A stretch of DNA of 34,154 bases from Patescibacteria group bacterium UBA4664. Lineage in GTDB: Bacteria; Patescibacteriota; Saccharimonadia; CAILAD01; BJGX01. This document shows, in pieces, positions 23,666 through 30,773 of the stretch. Position numbers and translations under genes: made by a program. The notes below the pieces were generated by a model, which ran no database searches, was not told where the DNA came from, and saw only the letters and a list, made by a program, of their open reading frames with translations. Within the stretch, counting starts at the first letter, position 1. The number at the start of each line of letters is the position of its first letter. The stretch lies in contig CALRDO010000002.1 in assembly GCA_943354915.1 (NCBI GenBank), positions 1 to 34,154 on the forward strand, read 5' to 3'.

Positions 23666-24862
23666 CTAGGGCTTTGTCAAATTAATCTTAATTGTGTCTG
23701 GCAAGCGAGACCACACTTCACTAAGCACGAGTGATAATTGGCTTGAATAGGCCACGCAAATGGCTAAAAACGCCCCAGATATTAATAAAATAGTAATTAC
23801 TACTACCAGTAACCCCATATACCCCGACTCTCCTTCGGATGAGAATACCAAATGTGCGGGGTGCCTTCTAGACCGTACCAGCGCAGTCCAGAAGCCTACT
23901 TGGCTAGCACTCCAGATGGACCACAGAATATATAGTAAGGTCGTGAAGATAGCCAGCCATAGAATATTGGCCGTAACTGATTGGATTGTCTGCAGTAATA
24001 ATATCTCAGCATAGGCTAGCCCAAGACTGGCAAATATGGTGGCGCTTAAGAACCCAAGCCAACTGATGCCATAGCATAGTGCGCGCCCAGGATGCAATGA
24101 TACCTGCTTGATACTCATTAAAAATTTACTTTTACCGTAGCCAGAGCCAATGGCGGTTGAGGCCTGTAGCCAGAATTTAAACGAAATAAACAGACACAAT
24201 ATAACCAACACCAATATCGAGAATAAGCAGTAAAACCAAATCTGGATACTAAGTGAGCCATAGCCAAGCAGATATATAGCATAATAGCCAACAACTACCA
24301 GTACCAGAACAAATATTAGCACTATCAGCTTAGTCAGCTTTTGTAGTGAATTAGAGACAACCCCCTTGAGGGAGTCGGCTAAAGCTGCACTAATTAATGC
24401 CTTGCGCCGATCGAGTTGCTGATAGCGTAGCCTAATTAAGGCCGGTATTATGATGGTATCGGCTAGCCAACTAGCTAGCATTAATAAAAATACTACCGAT
24501 ACTAACATGATAAATTGGAAGGTATTGCTAGGGGCTAAAATTAATTTTAGCTTAACCAATGCTTGATCTGGCTTCAAAACCGACAAGAAATGCAGCTGAA
24601 AATATACCAATGGTAAAATTGCGAAGCATAAGACTCTTAAGCTCAATAAGTTTCTAAGTAGTGAGAGCAAAAATATCTCTGAGCTAAAAATTGCCGTAAT
24701 GCCTGACCACAGCAAGGTAAAATAAGATGCATAGCTGGTGGAGTCAGCTATCAGCGGCTTCTGGGGTGAGCGTTGGCGCTTGGCCCGAGTTGAACTGGCA
24801 CTAGCACCATGTGGCTTGTTTTTCTCAACCCGCGCTATATCGATATTACGGTTCTGACTCAT
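23666..24862 (-). CDS. Seven-helix membrane protein of unknown function
   Basis: A 398-residue polytopic protein. The first 70 residues are polar and basic, ending in a membrane-associated stretch. Helices follow at about residues 74-95, 113-140, 178-200, 207-229, 260-285, 293-315 and 347-373, with a short outside tail. The segment between helices 2 and 3 (RLRYQQLDRRKALISAALADSLKG) is a cytoplasmic amphipathic loop. The general shape recalls the large family of uncharacterised multi-pass proteins with repeated helix pairs found in Actinobacteria and Patescibacteria, but no motif allows a function. A TATAAT on the minus strand (plus 24886-24891) lies about 24 bases before the ATG. It is followed by the secE promoter. 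Confidence 0.75.
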   Translation of the reverse strand: MSQNRNIDIARVEKNKPHGASASSTRAKRQRSPQKPLIADSTSYASYFTLLWSGITAIFSSEIFLLSLLRNLLSLRVLCFAILPLVYFQLHFLSVLKPDQALVKLKLILAPSNTFQFIMLVSVVFLLMLASWLADTIIIPALIRLRYQQLDRRKALISAALADSLKGVVSNSLQKLTKLIVLIFVLVLVVVGYYAIYLLGYGSLSIQIWFYCLFSILVLVILCLFISFKFWLQASTAIGSGYGKSKFLMSIKQVSLHPGRALCYGISWLGFLSATIFASLGLAYAEILLLQTIQSVTANILWLAIFTTLLYILWSIWSASQVGFWTALVRSRRHPAHLVFSSEGESGYMGLLVVVITILLISGAFLAICVAYSSQLSLVLSEVWSRLPDTIKINLTKP

Positions 24863-24968
24863 TTTGATGCTTTCATTTAAGTATAATTATAGCTTTTTAT
24901 GAGCTAGCTAGCTAATGCTAAAGTGGTGCCCGAGCTTTTTTAAGTACACTCCGGGCTAGAGGGGCTAC

Positions 24969-24998
24969 CTGACAGCTATACTGATAGTGGTGTATAAT
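24969..24998 (+). promoter_or_regulatory. Promoter of the UbiA-GT2 fusion gene
   Basis: CTGACA (24969-24974), an 18-base spacer and TATAAT (24993-24998), with TG just before the box. The start near 25005 leaves a leader of about 114 bases that holds a 13-codon open frame. Confidence 0.6.
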
Positions 24999-25037
24999 AC
25001 TAACTCAATTCCTAAGATAACTTTTTTGAGGATAATT

Positions 25038-25079
25038 ATGCCCTTTCTGCAAGAGCCTTGCCGCCGCGCGAGGGGCTGA
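25038..25079 (+). CDS. Possible 13-codon leader peptide
   Basis: ATG at 25038 follows TTGAGGATAATT, a fair ribosome binding site, and encodes MPFLQEPCRRARG before TGA. The stretch is far more GC-rich than its surroundings and holds tandem arginine codons. It lies between the promoter and the ATG of the UbiA-GT2 gene, where a leader peptide could control translation. No homology can be claimed, and it may be chance. Confidence 0.25.
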   Translation: MPFLQEPCRRARG

Positions 25080-25118
25080 CAGTAATATTAACTAAGTTAG
25101 AAAATAATAGATTTTACA

Positions 25119-27116
25119 ATGCAGATAAAGACTATCAAAAACAATCTACCAAGCGCTAAAGATATTATTGCAACTTCTCGACCATTAAGCTGGTTTAATA
25201 GCGCCATACCATTTTTCATTGGCTACACCATTGCCAATGGCTCAATCAATCTTAGGTGTATACTTGGTACTATATATTTTTGTCTATTTTATAATTATCT
25301 AGACCATATTATCGATAGTATCTGTGAGGACAAATATAATGTTAAGCCCCACGCTAAAAACCCCGACCAGCCTGGAACCAAACGAATAGCTTATTTTGCA
25401 ATCGGGCTCAATATCCCATTTATAATTTTTTTCCTATACACCGGCAGTCTAATCAGTAGCCTACTACTGGTACTGATAATATTTCTAAGCTATAGCTACC
25501 CTGCTAAGCCTTTGCGCCTTAAAGTGGTACCCATTGGTGGCTCGATAGTCTCAGGCGCGCGCCTCATATTGCCACTAATATTTGGCCTAGTTTATGCCGG
25601 TGCCAGCTCATTGCCATGGCCGGCGATAACTGCCTTTTTCTGTTGGGGTCTAGCCTCGCAAGCACTTGGTTCTATCCCCAGTATCAAGGTAGACCGAGCC
25701 GCTAGCGTACAATCTATCGCAACTAAGCTGGGCGCTCGGCTTACCAATAGTTACTGCATCATCCTATACAGTTTGTGCTGTCTTATAACCGCAGTATTTT
25801 ATTATCCATATGGCGCTTTAGCTAGTGTACTGCTGCTAGCATACCCATTAAATACACTCTTCTTTAGAAAATTTAAGTCTGACGCTAGAAGCTTAGAATA
25901 CCGACGAGCCTGGAAAAATTTTATTTGGCTTAATTTGATAATTGGGGTTTGGCTTGGGCTATTATTACTATCGGCATTTGACCCGTTCTCGTTGGGAGCC
26001 AATAAAGTCCTCTGGTTTGCTGGAGCCATCCTTGGTTTTGCTATCATTCAGCTTGGCTTAATGATTTATAACTATAAGAAACTAACCAGGCCAAAATCTA
26101 AAAGATTAGGCGACCTACCGCATATTGATATACTAATCCATTCCTCTGGAGACAAGGATAATATTGCCTCTACTATTTTAGCCTTAATAGGACAGAACTA
26201 CCCTCATTTTGACATCTACTATGCTAACCTAGATAATAATTTGCAGTCTCAAAAAATAGTCGAAGGGTACCAAGATAAAAGACTCCATATCATTGAAATA
26301 CCTAAGCCACCATCTGGCTGGCTAATACAGCCCTGGGCTAGTAATGTTTTATTTAAGAAATCCAAATCTGACCTAGTAGTCCTCTTGGGCGCCGATACAA
26401 TTCTTTTACCCAACACCCTAGCGGTCATAGCTAGTGCTATTGGTGCAGGCGATGTAGACTTGATTTCGCTTTTACCAGCCGATCAAAATAAATCTTTTTG
26501 GCAACAGCTAATTATGAGCCAAGAGCAATACTTATTTTTTGGTTTTTATCCGCTACCATACCTGAATGCCAAGCACCCCCGGCTGGCTTATTCGCGTAGC
26601 AACCTACTCGGCTTTAAACGGGCCCCCATCAGTAAGCTAGGTGGCTTTGAGATAGTTAAAAATAATCCACTAGAGGAGTTCGATATCGCCAACACAGCCA
26701 GGCAGGCTGGACTCAACACGGCATTTTATTGTGCCAGCGATCTAGCAATCAACCAAAATAAGGCTAGCCTAGCTAACCTCAGGAGCTACCATAAGCAATG
26801 TCTCTACCCCGCAATGCGATTTAATATGCCCCTTACTATAGCTTTGGTGACTGGTGGTATTTTTATGGTTTGCTTCCCTATCTTGCTCTTAACATACTTG
26901 CTAGTGACAGGAAGATATGGGGGCACGATTTTACTGGCATTGAGTTGCTTCGCGCTGCTACTCAATAGGCTTATCGTCATGTACAAATCTAAACAAAATA
27001 TTACGAGTGCGCTATTGTTCCCAATAGGTACACTACTGATTTTACTGGAACTTATTGTATCTATGGTCAAGTATGAGTTCCAGAAACCCCACTGGCAAAG
27101 CCGATATGAGGCCTAA
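25119..27116 (+). CDS. UbiA prenyltransferase (lycopene elongase-like) fused to CruG-like GT2
   Basis: A 665-residue fusion. Residues 1-295 are a UbiA-type membrane prenyltransferase: the first Asp-rich motif is N59-Y-L-D62-H-I-I-D66, and the second lies in GSIPSIKVDRAASVQSIATKLG (D192). This second block is the form seen in lycopene elongases (CrtEb/LyeJ: IPDI..DR.A....TA..LG), with Ser188 where Asp is usual. About eight helices follow the family layout. An extra helix (about 296-318) leads to a GT2 domain (about 334-570) with HIDILIHSSGD, VVLLGADTILLPN (D426) and a final membrane region (573-652), as in CruG-type carotenoid glycosyltransferases and HpnI-like enzymes. It could extend and then glycosylate an acyclic carotenoid; other polyprenyl acceptors remain possible. 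Confidence 0.7.
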   Translation: MQIKTIKNNLPSAKDIIATSRPLSWFNSAIPFFIGYTIANGSINLRCILGTIYFCLFYNYLDHIIDSICEDKYNVKPHAKNPDQPGTKRIAYFAIGLNIPFIIFFLYTGSLISSLLLVLIIFLSYSYPAKPLRLKVVPIGGSIVSGARLILPLIFGLVYAGASSLPWPAITAFFCWGLASQALGSIPSIKVDRAASVQSIATKLGARLTNSYCIILYSLCCLITAVFYYPYGALASVLLLAYPLNTLFFRKFKSDARSLEYRRAWKNFIWLNLIIGVWLGLLLLSAFDPFSLGANKVLWFAGAILGFAIIQLGLMIYNYKKLTRPKSKRLGDLPHIDILIHSSGDKDNIASTILALIGQNYPHFDIYYANLDNNLQSQKIVEGYQDKRLHIIEIPKPPSGWLIQPWASNVLFKKSKSDLVVLLGADTILLPNTLAVIASAIGAGDVDLISLLPADQNKSFWQQLIMSQEQYLFFGFYPLPYLNAKHPRLAYSRSNLLGFKRAPISKLGGFEIVKNNPLEEFDIANTARQAGLNTAFYCASDLAINQNKASLANLRSYHKQCLYPAMRFNMPLTIALVTGGIFMVCFPILLLTYLLVTGRYGGTILLALSCFALLLNRLIVMYKSKQNITSALLFPIGTLLILLELIVSMVKYEFQKPHWQSRYEA

Positions 27117-27120
27117 AGCC

Positions 27121-27978
27121 CTACTTGCGCTTATGCTTAATGGCTTTATCTCGGGAACGATAAAGGAATCTAGCAACGACAATGACGGCTACGCTAAGCC
27201 CAGCTAAAAGGGCGTAAGCAAATATAGTTTCTTGAACAGACACCAGTAAAATTTTAGTAAGTATCTGAAAGTTATTTAGCTCAAATTTAGTCGAGGAATC
27301 TAGGACTATACTTTGGGCGGAGATAACTGCAATAGTAGCAACGACTAGGCCAACAACACTAGCAAAGAGAGCTGGATAGCATACTCTAGTGAATTTCTTA
27401 CTACCTTTTCTTATGTTCAAAATAAATAGCAATAATGAACAAGCCGCTACAACTAACCATACAACAGGCAAGATAACCTTGGCAGTTTTATAAAAGTACC
27501 TGACTTTATCTAGCTGTGAGAGCAAATTATTATCACTACCCTTGGAGCTTAAAATTGATAAATTATCAGGTAAAAGTTTAGTTATCTCAAACCTAATCTT
27601 AGGATCCACCGAGAGCGAAGTTAGCTTGTTTTTAACTGGCAATAAATCAAGCTCTAGCTGAAGTGAGGAGTTGGAGCTATTTAGCCACTCCACAAATGTA
27701 ATCTGGCCAGGCTGAATAACTGTTTTGGCAATATCGGCGTTAATGGCCAGTGCGATACTATTTTTAATAGCTAATGATATCTCCTCGTTGGGAGCGGTGA
27801 CTGTCTTAGATAGTTCGCTTGAGAGAGCCTTAGAGGCGGCCGAATAGAACCCAGCTGATTCTAGAATTTTTGTGAGATGCTGATTGGAAGAGAATACCCC
27901 TATAAATGTAGAGACATTCACAAGTAGAATAATGCCTATGAATAAAGTTATTTGGATAATTTTATTAAGAAAGCCCAT
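27121..27978 (-). CDS. Membrane protein with large extracytoplasmic domain, unknown
   Basis: A 285-residue protein. The first helix (residues 7-27) is followed by an outside domain of about 135 residues, beginning FSSNQHLTKILESAGFYSAASKALSSEL and rich in Ser, Leu and Asn. Three helices (about 165-188, 203-226 and 243-270) and a basic tail (RSRDKAIKHKRK) complete it. This one-helix, outside domain, three-helix layout recurs in uncharacterised envelope proteins of Gram-positive-like bacteria. No enzyme motif is seen. It lies 28 bases after the secreted-protein gene, yet has its own extended -10 box six bases before the ATG, so its mRNA may be leaderless. It converges on the UbiA-GT2 gene with a gap of only 4 bases. 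Confidence 0.75.
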   Translation of the reverse strand: MGFLNKIIQITLFIGIILLVNVSTFIGVFSSNQHLTKILESAGFYSAASKALSSELSKTVTAPNEEISLAIKNSIALAINADIAKTVIQPGQITFVEWLNSSNSSLQLELDLLPVKNKLTSLSVDPKIRFEITKLLPDNLSILSSKGSDNNLLSQLDKVRYFYKTAKVILPVVWLVVAACSLLLFILNIRKGSKKFTRVCYPALFASVVGLVVATIAVISAQSIVLDSSTKFELNNFQILTKILLVSVQETIFAYALLAGLSVAVIVVARFLYRSRDKAIKHKRK

Positions 27979-27984
27979 AGCTAT

Positions 27985-27993
27985 ATTCTACCA
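27985..27993 (-). promoter_or_regulatory. Extended -10 promoter giving a leaderless mRNA
   Basis: On the minus strand TGG followed by TAGAAT (plus 27985-27990), then 6 bases and the ATG at 27978. There is no room for a ribosome binding site. Confidence 0.5.
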
Positions 27994-28006
27994 AACTTTT
28001 TAATAA

Positions 28007-28720
28007 TTATTGTTGCGAGGTAGCATCTAAAAATTTTTGCTTAGCATCAAATGCGGTGACCTTAAACTCTGCTAGGGCTTCATCGATAGACTGCTTCCTG
28101 ATTGTTATCAGTAAATTTAGTTTTTGCTTATTGCTTGGCTGGGTTTGTACGGCATTAATTAAATCCAGCTTAGCCCGGCCTAGTGAGGATTTAAAAACAC
28201 TTTTTACTTGCATAGGGTCCATCCCAGAACCACAATTGTCCTGCGCCGTCTTGGTGATTGTAGCTAGGCTAGTGAGTAGTATCTGCTCAGACTGAACAAT
28301 CTCGTCGCGGTGAGCAATAATTAGTAAATTAGCAGAGCTAATAAATTCGGCTCGAGCCTTGTCAACCGCCAGTCTTCTAGCAGTTATGGCGCCTTGAACT
28401 ACTTGTTTGTACTGGCTAAGGTGCTCTGCTTGCTCTGTTTCGAAATACTTTTTATCTAGCTTGTCAAAATGCTCCAACCTTTTAGAATTAGCTGTTATCC
28501 TCCTGTTATCTAGCTTGCTCTGGCCAGCTTTGATACTATCTAGCTCAGATAACTGTTGATGCTGGATATCAGAACTGATTTTGCTAGAAATTGCAACGAC
28601 TGAGCGGCAGAATGAATCTGAACTGTTAGCCTTAACAATAGGGACATTGATTAGCTGTAAGGCAATAATTAATGCCAATACTAAGCACTTTTGCCTAGTA
28701 ACCAACTTAGAAATCTTCAT
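28007..28720 (-). CDS. Secreted helical protein, third gene of the ECF sigma operon
   Basis: A 237-residue protein with a signal peptide: basic start (MKISKLVTRQK), hydrophobic core (CLVLALIIALQLINVPI) and a likely cut after VKA near residue 32. The rest is almost entirely helical, with coiled-coil-like charged repeats (SELDSIKAGQSKLDNRRITANSKRL and ARRLAVDKARAEF). Only two cysteines remain after processing (near residues 38 and 162), which could form a disulfide. There is no enzyme motif. Its start overlaps the end of the anti-sigma-like gene by 14 bases, so it is co-translated with a sigma factor and its probable regulator. An extracytoplasmic sensor or structural partner is a reasonable guess. 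Confidence 0.75.
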   Translation of the reverse strand: MKISKLVTRQKCLVLALIIALQLINVPIVKANSSDSFCRSVVAISSKISSDIQHQQLSELDSIKAGQSKLDNRRITANSKRLEHFDKLDKKYFETEQAEHLSQYKQVVQGAITARRLAVDKARAEFISSANLLIIAHRDEIVQSEQILLTSLATITKTAQDNCGSGMDPMQVKSVFKSSLGRAKLDLINAVQTQPSNKQKLNLLITIRKQSIDEALAEFKVTAFDAKQKFLDATSQQ

Positions 28721-29234
28721 TTATAGCCTCCCCTGCGGTAGAGCTACTCTGGATATTGGCTGTAGCTGTTTTATCTGAACCCTCGTCTGTTATTAACGGG
28801 TTAGCGTCATTTTCAGCATCAGCGATATTAAGATTGTGTAGATTTTCAATCGAGCCATTGGCGGCAACGCTAGATGTATTGAGGGTGTCTGGCGGTGTGC
28901 CATTGAGCATCGAGAAACCAACCCCGCCGACAGCCGCCAGCATCACAAAAACTGCCAAATAGCTACAGGCTACTCTTAGCTGGTGGGTCTTCAAGAGCCT
29001 ACCTAGCATGCTCGGCTTAACTTCTTGCGGGCTACACACGAGCTCCAAAGCTTGTCTTAAAGATGCTTTACCCAAACTATCTCTAGAGCGAAGGTTTTTT
29101 AGAGATTTATTAATTTCTAATGCATGGACCAGATCTCGCTTTTGAGATGCACTTAATGCCTTAGAGTATTTTGGTGAAACTCTTGAGAGATTATGGTCTA
29201 AATGATATTGAAGTATTTTATTATAATTATTCAT
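28707..29234 (-). CDS. Single-span membrane protein, probable anti-sigma factor
   Basis: A 175-residue protein with a cytoplasmic N-terminal half (1-87, helical and charged), one membrane helix (about 88-110, ACSYLAVFVMLAAVGGVGFSML) and an outside tail of about 65 residues, low in complexity and rich in Asn, Thr, Ser and Ala. The topology and position directly after an ECF sigma gene (8-base overlap) are those of anti-sigma factors. The zinc-binding HxxxCxxC motif of ZAS-type anti-sigmas is absent, so it would be of another type. The name rests on context and topology, not on a recognised domain. Confidence 0.6.
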   Translation of the reverse strand: MNNYNKILQYHLDHNLSRVSPKYSKALSASQKRDLVHALEINKSLKNLRSRDSLGKASLRQALELVCSPQEVKPSMLGRLLKTHQLRVACSYLAVFVMLAAVGGVGFSMLNGTPPDTLNTSSVAANGSIENLHNLNIADAENDANPLITDEGSDKTATANIQSSSTAGEAINEDF

Positions 29235-29799
29235 CTATTTTACCTACCTTAATTTCATATTGTAGTTTTTGAATACCTCTTGAGTAAAGCTTTCTAGTGG
29301 CTACTTCTGACTTCCCAATGATTTTAGAAATTTCAGGGTTTGACAAACCATCGATTAATCTTAATACAATAACCTCTCGATAATTATCTGGCAAGCGGTT
29401 AATTCCCCGAGATATCTCAGCCACCGCTTGCTTGCTCTGTACTATCTCATCGGGTTTTTTGCCGTTATCTACCAATAGCGGAATGATATCTTCTGAATTG
29501 CTAACTGGCCTATTTTTATTAGATCGCCAATAATCTGATACGACGCTTCTAGCAACCGTAAAAATATAAGCCATGGGCGAATAGCCTTGATCCTTCCAGC
29601 TTGCAAGGTTGGAATAAAAACGGATAAACACTTGTTGGGCAAGATCCTCGGCATCATCTACCGTTGGCACACGAAAAGCAATGTACCTTAAAATTGGCTC
29701 ATAACATTCGTGGTAGAGTTGTTCGAAAGCTGCTTCATCGCCAGCCTGGGCCTTTACTACAAGTGATAGTAAATGTTGGCTCTGATCATATCCGTGCAT
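29227..29799 (-). CDS. ECF-type RNA polymerase sigma factor
   Basis: A 190-residue sigma-70 family member with only regions 2 and 4. Region 2 covers about residues 20-92: DEAAFEQLYHECYEPILRYI, then DDAEDLAQQVFIRFYSNL and YIFTVARSVVSDYWRS. Region 4 covers about 130-182: INRLPDNYREVIVLRLIDGLS with the helix-turn-helix NPEISKIIGKSEVATRKLYSRGIQKLQ. ECF factors redirect RNA polymerase in response to envelope, oxidative or light stress. It leads an operon with an anti-sigma-like protein and a secreted protein. GAACTT on the minus strand (plus 29864-29869) lies upstream, similar to the -35 of many ECF-controlled promoters, so autoregulation is possible. The signal is unknown. Confidence 0.93.
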   Translation of the reverse strand: MHGYDQSQHLLSLVVKAQAGDEAAFEQLYHECYEPILRYIAFRVPTVDDAEDLAQQVFIRFYSNLASWKDQGYSPMAYIFTVARSVVSDYWRSNKNRPVSNSEDIIPLLVDNGKKPDEIVQSKQAVAEISRGINRLPDNYREVIVLRLIDGLSNPEISKIIGKSEVATRKLYSRGIQKLQYEIKVGKIDE

Positions 29800-29836
29800 A
29801 GTAACGCTTTCTCGCCGTATTTTGTGACATCTGGTG

Positions 29837-29869
29837 ATTATACTATAATTCTAGTAGTTTTTTAAGTTC
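29837..29869 (-). promoter_or_regulatory. Candidate promoter of the ECF sigma operon
   Basis: On the minus strand TATAAT (plus 29837-29842) lies about 37 bases before the sigma ATG. GAACTT (plus 29864-29869), a typical ECF -35 element, lies upstream at 21 bases. A plus-strand TATAAT overlaps at 29844-29849, so the region may fire both ways. Confidence 0.35.
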
Positions 29870-29890
29870 ATATCAGCTACTCAACAGATA

Positions 29891-29926
29891 TGGTATAATT
29901 TAGGGGCTGTACTTTATTGCAGTACA
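29891..29926 (+). promoter_or_regulatory. Extended -10 box and hairpin ahead of the tRNA-Trp repeat array
   Basis: TGG followed by TATAAT (29894-29899), then a hairpin TGTACT / AGTACA (29908-29913 and 29921-29926). Transcription from here would run through the three repeats toward tRNA-Trp. Confidence 0.4.
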
Positions 29927-29950
29927 ATCGGATTAAGTCTTACTTTTGTA

Positions 29951-30086
29951 CGATTTGTTAAGCCAAGGCTGTTTGACAAATCCAGAGGAAAAATACGATA
30001 CTAGCTGTATGTAATTTGTACTTAAACAAATTACGAAAGCTAAAATCGTAATTTGACGCTTGTATTGCGACTGGTGCTGTTTTGTA
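29951..30086 (+). repeat. Repeat unit 1 upstream of tRNA-Trp (diverged copy)
   Basis: First of three tandem copies, 136 bases. It contains TTGACA (29973-29978), 18 bases, and GATACT (29997-30002). It also has a perfect 9-bp hairpin GTAATTTGT / ACAAATTAC around ACTTAA. It differs from the other two copies at several points and lacks an internal segment after the first 12 bases. Confidence 0.85.
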
Positions 30087-30243
30087 GGATTTGTTAAACC
30101 AAGCCGAGTTTTTTGGCCTTTGAAGGCTGTTTGACAAATCCAGAGGAAAAATGCGATACCAGCTGAAGCAATTTGTACTTAAACAAATTACGGAAGCTAA
30201 AATCGTAATTTGACCCTCATATTGCGTTCGGTGCTGTTTTGTA
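30087..30243 (+). repeat. Repeat unit 2 upstream of tRNA-Trp
   Basis: Second copy, 157 bases. The block 30123-30207 (85 bases) is identical to 30279-30363. It holds TTGACA (30131-30136), 18 bases, TGC and GATACC (30155-30160). GGATTTGT at its start can pair with ACAAATCC about 40 bases later. Confidence 0.9.
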
Positions 30244-30372
30244 GGATTTGTTAAACCAAGCCGAGTTTTTTTGGTCCCAAGGCTGTTTGACAAATCCAGA
30301 GGAAAAATGCGATACCAGCTGAAGCAATTTGTACTTAAACAAATTACGGAAGCTAAAATCGTATTTAGACGA
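30244..30372 (+). repeat. Repeat unit 3, running into tRNA-Trp
   Basis: Third copy, cut short by the tRNA. TTGACA is at 30287-30292 and GATACC at 30311-30316, so a transcript starting near 30323 would have a leader of about 50 bases before the tRNA. The 85-base core is identical to unit 2, which implies recent duplication or gene conversion. Confidence 0.9.
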
Positions 30373-30449
30373 AGGGGTGTAGCTCAGTTGGCTAGAGCGT
30401 CGGTCTCCAAAACCGAAGGCCGCGGGTTCAATTCCTGCCACCCCTGCCA
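30373..30449 (+). tRNA. trnW: tRNA-Trp (anticodon CCA)
   Basis: A full cloverleaf can be folded by eye. The acceptor stem is AGGGGTG / CACCCCT, the D stem GCTC / GAGC, and the anticodon stem TCGGT / ACCGA around loop CTCCAAA with anticodon CCA (30407-30409). The T stem is GCGGG / CCTGC around TTCAATT. The discriminator is G and the 3' CCA is encoded (30447-30449). The CCA anticodon reads only UGG, consistent with UGA being a stop. Confidence 0.97.
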
Positions 30450-30773
30450 TCTTTCGCTAAAGCTTCGGACTGGTAAACCATCCTGCCAATCTACGCTGAA
30501 GATTCGGACTGGCAAGACGGTATGAAGCATTTGCGAAATACGGTAAACCAAACCAAAGAAGTAATAATGTAATAAGCATACATAACTATATAACATCATT
30601 AAGCTTTTTGGGAATCTACTACAAGCTAATTATTAGCCACCATCCTCCGCGCAAGCCGAACTAAGCTGGTTTTTGCTTCGACTAAGCTTGGGAGCAGACT
30701 GGACTTGATTGTTTAAACAGCTTGCGCTTTATACGATATTAAACAAAAGCATTTTCAGTTATAATAGATAAAG
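30450..30773 (+). other. 324-base gap after tRNA-Trp with no gene
   Basis: No credible coding frame was found. The stretch holds a second copy of a TGCCA...TTCGGACTGG element (30484-30511) related to the sequence just after the tRNA (30445-30472). It also has an inverted repeat GCGCAAGC / GCTTGCGC (30649-30656 and 30720-30727) about 63 bases apart, and the -10 box of the kinase gene at its end. No clear terminator with a T run was seen. Confidence 0.6.
30760..30765 (+). promoter_or_regulatory. -10 box of the sensor kinase gene
   Basis: TATAAT lies 8 bases before the ATG at 30774, so the mRNA would be leaderless or nearly so. No good -35 box is seen. Confidence 0.4.

Noticed and set aside
30152-30214. 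Short repeated frame (MRYQLKQFVLKQ...) behind AGAGGAAAA in units 2 and 3
   Set aside because: Unit 1 has ATA for the start and an early TAG, and unit 3 runs into the tRNA. Identity of units 2 and 3 is explained by recent duplication, so coding is not supported.
29958-30293. 111-residue minus-strand frame across the repeats
   Set aside because: Its repeated peptide only mirrors the DNA repeats, the frame is not kept in all three units, and there is no start signal or composition typical of a gene.
29951-30372. CRISPR array
   Set aside because: Units are over 130 bases with no spacer pattern and no cas genes nearby.
30217-30599. Minus-strand frames over the tRNA, and the plus-strand frame 30271-30525
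   Set aside because: They translate through tRNA-Trp and the repeats. Phrases such as GIEPAAFGFGDRRSSQLSY are the well-known artefact of translating an antisense tRNA.
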